From contig NZ_LOPV01000107.1 in assembly GCF_001469865.1 (NCBI RefSeq), positions 1 to 34,168 on the forward strand: DNA of 34,168 nt. Direction: 5' to 3'. The position numbers and the translations under genes were made by a program. This document shows, piece by piece, positions 31,115 to 34,168 of this stretch. How positions within the stretch are numbered: the stretch's first letter is position 1; the number at the start of each line of letters is the position of its first letter. The stretch comes from Haloferax profundi (lineage in GTDB: Archaea > Halobacteriota > Halobacteria > Halobacteriales > Haloferacaceae). Below the pieces are notes generated by a model. It was not told where the DNA came from, ran no database searches, and saw only the letters and a program-made list of their open reading frames with translations.

Positions 31115-31201
31115 ATGGCGACTCGCAGCACCTTCGCCACTTTTGCCCCGCTGCGAGCCGCCGCTGTCCGACGACGACGACCGGCCCCTCAGGGCCAGTA
31201 A
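31115..31201 (+). CDS. 28-residue Arg-rich ORF upstream of argG, candidate leader peptide
   Basis: A 28-codon ORF, ATG 31115 to TAA 31199-31201, too short for ordinary gene calling. It begins 'MATRSTFATFAPLRAAAV' and continues with four consecutive arginines, codons 19-22, all CGA (31169-31180), then 'PAPQGQ'. Six of 28 residues are Arg and five of those use CGA, whereas the argG Arg codons I read are CGC or CGT. A TATA box at proper spacing makes it a leaderless message. A 13-bp stem occupies its first half and a second hairpin its end. argG starts 128 bases later. This looks like an amino-acid-sensing leader. The alternative is a small basic protein, or chance frame-shifted reading of GAC repeats. 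It has no recognised family. Confidence 0.5.
   Translation: MATRSTFATFAPLRAAAVRRRRPAPQGQ
31117..31162 (+). other. 13-bp stem-loop within the Arg-rich ORF
   Basis: GGCGACTCGCAGC (31117-31129) pairs with GCTGCGAGCCGCC (31150-31162), with one A-C mismatch at 31121/31158 and a 20-base loop. The 3' arm ends six bases before the CGA run, so a ribosome paused on those codons would cover it. Confidence 0.65.
31183..31196 (+). other. Hairpin over the end of the Arg-rich ORF
   Basis: GGCCC-CTCA-GGGCC is a compact 5-bp all-GC stem that begins three bases after the last CGA codon and ends just before the stop codon. No T-run follows directly. The nearest (AGTTTTCTTG) is at 31241-31250. Confidence 0.5.
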
Positions 31202-31248
31202 TATCATATCCTTCGGGACACGTCGAAATTGCTAATCTCCAGTTTTCT

Positions 31249-31285
31249 TGCCTATAGGCATCTCTACCACTTAATTTCACAAATT
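31249..31285 (+). promoter_or_regulatory. Two palindromes upstream of the argG promoter, candidate operators
   Basis: TGCCTATAGGCA (31249-31260) is a perfect 12-bp palindrome. AATTT-CAC-AAATT (31273-31285) is a perfect 5-3-5 inverted repeat ending seven bases before the argG BRE/TATA. The core TTTCACAA also occurs at 31105-31112, inside GGTT-TCAC-AACC just before the leader ATG. A shared regulator at both promoters is plausible. Confidence 0.45.
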
Positions 31286-31291
31286 GAATGC

Positions 31292-31305
31292 AAAGAATTT
31301 ATTTA
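31292..31305 (+). promoter_or_regulatory. Promoter P2 of argG
   Basis: AAAGAATTTATTTA contains a BRE-like purine stretch and a TATA box centred about 28 bases before the ATG at 31330. That supports a leaderless argG mRNA and the choice of that start codon. Confidence 0.6.
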
Positions 31306-31329
31306 GTTACTCCTTCCACAGTCAGGTAC

Positions 31330-32550
31330 ATGAAGAAAGTCGCACTCGCGTTCTCCGGCGGACTGGACACCACAGTCTGCGTCCCGATACTCGAAGAAGA
31401 ATACGGCTACGACGAAGTCATCGGCGTCACCGTCGACGTCGGACAGCCCGAAGAAGAGTTCGAAGAGGCCTACGAGACGGCCGAGGCACTCGGACTCGAA
31501 CACTACGTCATCGACGCGAAAGACGAGTTCGCACAACTCTGTCTCGACTCGGTGACCGCCAACGCCGACTATCAGGGCTATCCGCTCGGTACAGCGCTCG
31601 CACGCCCGGTCATCGCCAACGCCATCCTCGACCTCGCACAGGAAGAAGGCTGTGACGGCATCGCCCACGGGTGTACGGGCAAGGGTAACGACCAACTCCG
31701 CTTCGAAGCGGTCTGGCGCGCCTCCGACCTCGAAGTCATCGCCCCAGTCCGCGAGATGGGCATGACCCGCGAGTGGGAAATCGAGTACGCCGCCGAGAAG
31801 GACCTGCCCGTACAGGGCGGCAACGAAGGCGTCTGGTCCATCGACACGAACCTCTGGAGCCGTTCCATCGAGGGCGGCAACCTCGAAGACCCCGGCTACG
31901 TCCCGCCGGAAGACATCTACGAGTGGACCGACCAGCCCTCGGGTGAGACGGAACTCGTCGAGATTACGTTCGAAGACGGCTACCCCGTCGCCATCGACGG
32001 CGAGGAGATGGACGCCCTCGAACTCATCTCGTACCTCAACGAGAAGGCCGGTTCCTACGGCGTCGGCCGCACGGACATGATGGAAGACCGCATGCTCGGT
32101 CTGAAGGTGCGCGAGAACTACGAGCACCCGGCCGCGACGACGCTCCTCAACGCCCACAAGGCGCTCGAAGGCCTCGTCCTCACGAAAGAAGAGCGCGACT
32201 TCAAGGCCACCGTCGACAACGAGTGGTCCCAGAAGGCCTACGAAGGTCTCATCGACGCTCCGCTCGTCGGGGCGCTGGAAGCCTTCCTCGAGAAGACCCA
32301 AGAGCGCGTCACGGGCACCGTGACCATCAAGTTCGAGGGCGGACAGGCCCGTCCGGTCGGCCGCGAATCCGAGTACGCCGCGTACTCCGAGTCCGCCGCC
32401 TCCTTCAACACGGAGACGGTCGACGGCATCGAACAGGCCGACGCCACGGGCGTCGCCAAGTACCACGGCTTCCAGGCGCGTCTCGCCAACCAGAGCACGA
32501 AGACGAAAGAGAAGCCCGAACTGGCCGCAGACGGCGGCAGCGACGAATAA
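31330..32550 (+). CDS. argG: Argininosuccinate synthase
   Basis: Joins citrulline and aspartate, using ATP, to argininosuccinate. The 406-residue protein starts with the PP-loop 'KKVALAFSGGLDTTVCVPIL' (Ser-Gly-Gly-Leu-Asp-Thr). It continues with 'YPLGTALARPVIANAILDLA', the second signature 'GIAHGCTGKGNDQLRFEAVW', 'EGVWSIDTNLWSRSIEGG' and 'KAGSYGVGRTDMMEDRMLGL'. The acidic C-terminal tail is halophilic. The start was placed at ATG 31330 because a TATA box lies 28 bases before it. The frame is open 14 codons further upstream, but that start would fall inside the promoter. argH follows one base after the stop. Regulation by the Arg-rich leader or upstream palindromes is suggested by the sequence. 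Confidence 0.97.
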   Translation: MKKVALAFSGGLDTTVCVPILEEEYGYDEVIGVTVDVGQPEEEFEEAYETAEALGLEHYVIDAKDEFAQLCLDSVTANADYQGYPLGTALARPVIANAILDLAQEEGCDGIAHGCTGKGNDQLRFEAVWRASDLEVIAPVREMGMTREWEIEYAAEKDLPVQGGNEGVWSIDTNLWSRSIEGGNLEDPGYVPPEDIYEWTDQPSGETELVEITFEDGYPVAIDGEEMDALELISYLNEKAGSYGVGRTDMMEDRMLGLKVRENYEHPAATTLLNAHKALEGLVLTKEERDFKATVDNEWSQKAYEGLIDAPLVGALEAFLEKTQERVTGTVTIKFEGGQARPVGRESEYAAYSESAASFNTETVDGIEQADATGVAKYHGFQARLANQSTKTKEKPELAADGGSDE

Positions 32551-32551
32551 G

Positions 32552-34018
32552 ATGACAGGCGAGGACGGCGACTCCGAGAGCGTCATTCGCCGGGACCGCT
32601 TCAGCGGCGGTCCCGCCCGCGGGTTCATGTCGAGCCTCGCGGCCGACGAACGCATCTTCGAGGCCGACCTCGCCGTCGACCGGGCGCACGTCGTGATGCT
32701 CGCGGCACAGGACATCATCGAGTCCGACGTCGCCGCCGACATCCTCGCCGCACTGGACGACGTGGAGGCCGCCGGGCACGACGCACTCTCCGGCGGCGAA
32801 GACGTGCACGAAGCCATCGAGGCCGCCGTCATCGACATCGTCGGTCCCGACGGCGGGAAGATGCACACCGCGCGCTCGCGTAACGACGAAGTTGCGACGT
32901 GCATCCGCTACCGCCTGCGCGACGACGTGCTCGACGCCCTCGACGCCGCACTCGCCCTGCGCGAGTCGCTCGTCGAGACGGCGAGTGAGCACACAGAGAC
33001 GGTGATGCCCGGCTACACACACCTGCAACCCGCCCAACCGACGACGGTTGCGCACTTCTTGCTCTCGTACGAACGGGCGGTCGCCCGCGACTGCGCCCGC
33101 CTCATGTGCGCGTACGAGCGTATCAACCAGTCACCCCTCGGGTCGGCCGCCTTCGCGGGCACCCCCTTCGACGTGAACCGCGAACTCGTCGCCGACCTCC
33201 TCGGGTTCGACAGCGTGATGGAGAACTCGATGGACGCCTCGGCGACCCGCGACTTCCTCGCGGAGACGCTGTCGGCGCTCACGACGCACGCCATCACGCT
33301 CTCGGGACTCGCCGAGGACCTCGTCATCTTCTCCAACAAGGGCTTCGTCGAACTCTCGGACGACTACTCTTCGACGTCGTCCATCATGCCCCAGAAGAAG
33401 AACCCCGACACGATGGAACTCGTCCGCGCCGTCGCGGGCGACGCCGTCGGGGAACTCACCGGCCTGTTGACGACGCTGAAAGGACTGCCGCGCGCGTACA
33501 ACCGCGACTTACAACGCGCGCACAAGCACGCCTTCCGCGCCGTCGACGACGTGTCCGAAGCGGCCGCCGTGGCCGCCGGTGCCGTCGCCTCTGCGACGTG
33601 GCCCGAAGACGAACTCGCCGCGGCCGCCGGAGACGGCTTCTCGACGGCGACGGGCGTCGCAGACCTGCTGGCGATGGCCGGCCTGCCGTTCCGTACGGCC
33701 CACGAAGTGGTCGCCGAGGCGGCCGCACGGTCCTCGGGAACGCCCGACGTGGCAACACTTGACGCCGTCGCTACGGACGTATTAGGTGAGTCTCTCTTTA
33801 CACACGTGACAGCAGAGGCCGTCGACGCCGCACTCGACCCGACCGAGAGCGTGGCGAGTCGCGATTCCGTCGGTGGACCCGCCCCCACCGCCGTGGAAGC
33901 GACCCTCTCGACGGCACGTGACGACCTCTCGGCGGACTACGCCGCTGTCGCGGACGCCCGCGACACGCTTACCGCCGCTGCCGACGAACTCGACGACGAG
34001 GTTTCGAGCTATGTCTGA
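32552..34018 (+). CDS. argH: Argininosuccinate lyase
   Basis: Splits argininosuccinate to arginine and fumarate, the last step of arginine synthesis. The 488-residue fumarase/aspartase-superfamily protein shows 'DGGKMHTARSRNDEVATCIR' (substrate site), 'VMPGYTHLQPAQPTTVAHFL' (catalytic histidine), 'SPLGSAAFAGTPFDVNRELV' and the flexible signature loop 'TSSIMPQKKNPDTMELVRA', whose serine is the catalytic base. Length is near the family norm of 460, with an acidic N-terminal extension. ATG 32552 is one base after the argG stop. The end overlaps the next ORF by eight bases. The argG-argH order, tightly linked, matches the head of the haloarchaeal arginine cluster as I remember it. Confidence 0.97.
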   Translation: MTGEDGDSESVIRRDRFSGGPARGFMSSLAADERIFEADLAVDRAHVVMLAAQDIIESDVAADILAALDDVEAAGHDALSGGEDVHEAIEAAVIDIVGPDGGKMHTARSRNDEVATCIRYRLRDDVLDALDAALALRESLVETASEHTETVMPGYTHLQPAQPTTVAHFLLSYERAVARDCARLMCAYERINQSPLGSAAFAGTPFDVNRELVADLLGFDSVMENSMDASATRDFLAETLSALTTHAITLSGLAEDLVIFSNKGFVELSDDYSSTSSIMPQKKNPDTMELVRAVAGDAVGELTGLLTTLKGLPRAYNRDLQRAHKHAFRAVDDVSEAAAVAAGAVASATWPEDELAAAAGDGFSTATGVADLLAMAGLPFRTAHEVVAEAAARSSGTPDVATLDAVATDVLGESLFTHVTAEAVDAALDPTESVASRDSVGGPAPTAVEATLSTARDDLSADYAAVADARDTLTAAADELDDEVSSYV

Positions 34019-34168
34019 GACGACCACCCCCGTCGCTGGCCTGCCGCGACCGCCGCGAGCGGTTGCGCCGCGACCACCGCGACGACCGGTCTCGGTTCCG
34101 CGACGACCGCGACCGGAACCGCGACCACGACCACGCCCGACGGCGGGGACGGCCCGACCGGTTCCGCG
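34011..34168 (+). CDS. Start of an overlapping Pro/Arg-rich ORF, cut by window end
   Basis: An ATG at 34011 overlaps the argH stop (ATGTCTGA) and opens a frame with no stop to the window end (52 full codons). The product begins 'MSETTTPVAGLPRPPRAV' and becomes a Pro/Arg repeat. I count 12 Arg, 11 of them CGA, mostly next to CCG or CCA. From memory, the LysW/ArgW carrier protein gene is expected here in haloarchaea, but the visible residues lack its Cys-x-x-Cys ribbon. The two other frames are also open, one giving an Ala/Thr-rich and one an Arg/Asp-rich translation, so the DNA itself is low-complexity (CGACC/GCGACC units). The reading frame, and whether it is coding at all, are uncertain. Confidence 0.35.
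   Translation, partial: MSETTTPVAGLPRPPRAVAPRPPRRPVSVPRRPRPEPRPRPRPTAGTARPVP

Noticed and set aside
31115-31201. Reading the Arg-rich ORF as purely an artefact of GAC repeats in another frame
   Set aside because: The shifted frame that reads Asp-Asp-Asp-Asp has no start codon placed after the TATA box, whereas the Arg frame has an ATG at the expected leaderless distance. It remains a caution rather than the preferred reading.
34011-34168. The visible residues as the LysW/ArgW carrier protein
   Set aside because: The position fits what I remember of the haloarchaeal arginine cluster, but no Cys-x-x-Cys ribbon or C-terminal Glu-Asp-Trp-Gly-Glu is visible in any frame before the window ends.

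Overview
The window is haloarchaeal chromosome, most likely Haloferax or a close relative. The evidence is high GC, strongly acidic proteins, frequent GAC/GAG/GTC codons, TATA boxes 22-32 nt upstream of start codons (leaderless mRNAs), archaeal family-D DNA polymerase, a Tat lipoprotein with an LAGC lipobox, and archaeal-type glycyl-tRNA synthetase. From memory, not from a search, the gene order resembles the Haloferax volcanii arg - dpp - polD2 - hem region. No rRNA, tRNA, CRISPR array or intact mobile element was seen.

Layout. 1-3525 is tetrapyrrole synthesis: the end of hemL, an inward-facing membrane protein, then the overlapping hemC-cobA(SUMT)-hemD operon, with an MFS transporter (3522-4733) translationally coupled to it. 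4811-9379 holds an enoyl-CoA hydratase, a RecJ-like DHH phosphoesterase, a convergent PPK2 polyphosphate kinase, two small conserved proteins and a NifU-type Fe-S protein. 9459-12635 holds an alkaline-phosphatase-superfamily 'sulfatase' with Thr at the nucleophile position, a Gdx/SugE-like SMR exporter, panE and a rubredoxin-like zinc ribbon. 12636-13182 is gene-free; it is rich in inverted repeats and carries a decayed duplicate of the polC 3' end. 13183-17470 (minus strand) is polC (DP2, no intein) behind a PPC-domain gene, plus a 55-residue protein. 17706-24661 is a complete dppABCDF peptide-type ABC importer followed by a coupled membrane protein. 25172-31055 holds an unknown acidic protein, a four-CBS protein overlapping glyS, a dolichol-kinase-like protein, a KhtT/KhtU-type K+/H+ antiporter pair and a 38-residue membrane protein. 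31075-34168 is the start of an arginine operon: argG, argH and the beginning of an overlapping Pro/Arg-rich ORF cut by the window end.

The most interesting region is upstream of argG. A 28-codon ORF with its own TATA box, apparently leaderless, has four consecutive CGA (Arg) codons near its end. Its first half is occupied by a 13-bp stem with one mismatch, and a second hairpin overlaps its end. A T-run, a 12-bp perfect palindrome and a 13-bp inverted repeat follow, then a second TATA box and leaderless argG. This has the architecture of an arginine leader-peptide regulator, for which I know of no established archaeal example. The presence of a second promoter means classical attenuation is only one of several explanations. 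Other second-look items are the split Fe-S cysteine motif in DppF, the duplicated polC tail, a hairpin at the predicted mRNA 5' end of a small gene, and a KhtTU antiporter in a lineage known to make c-di-AMP.
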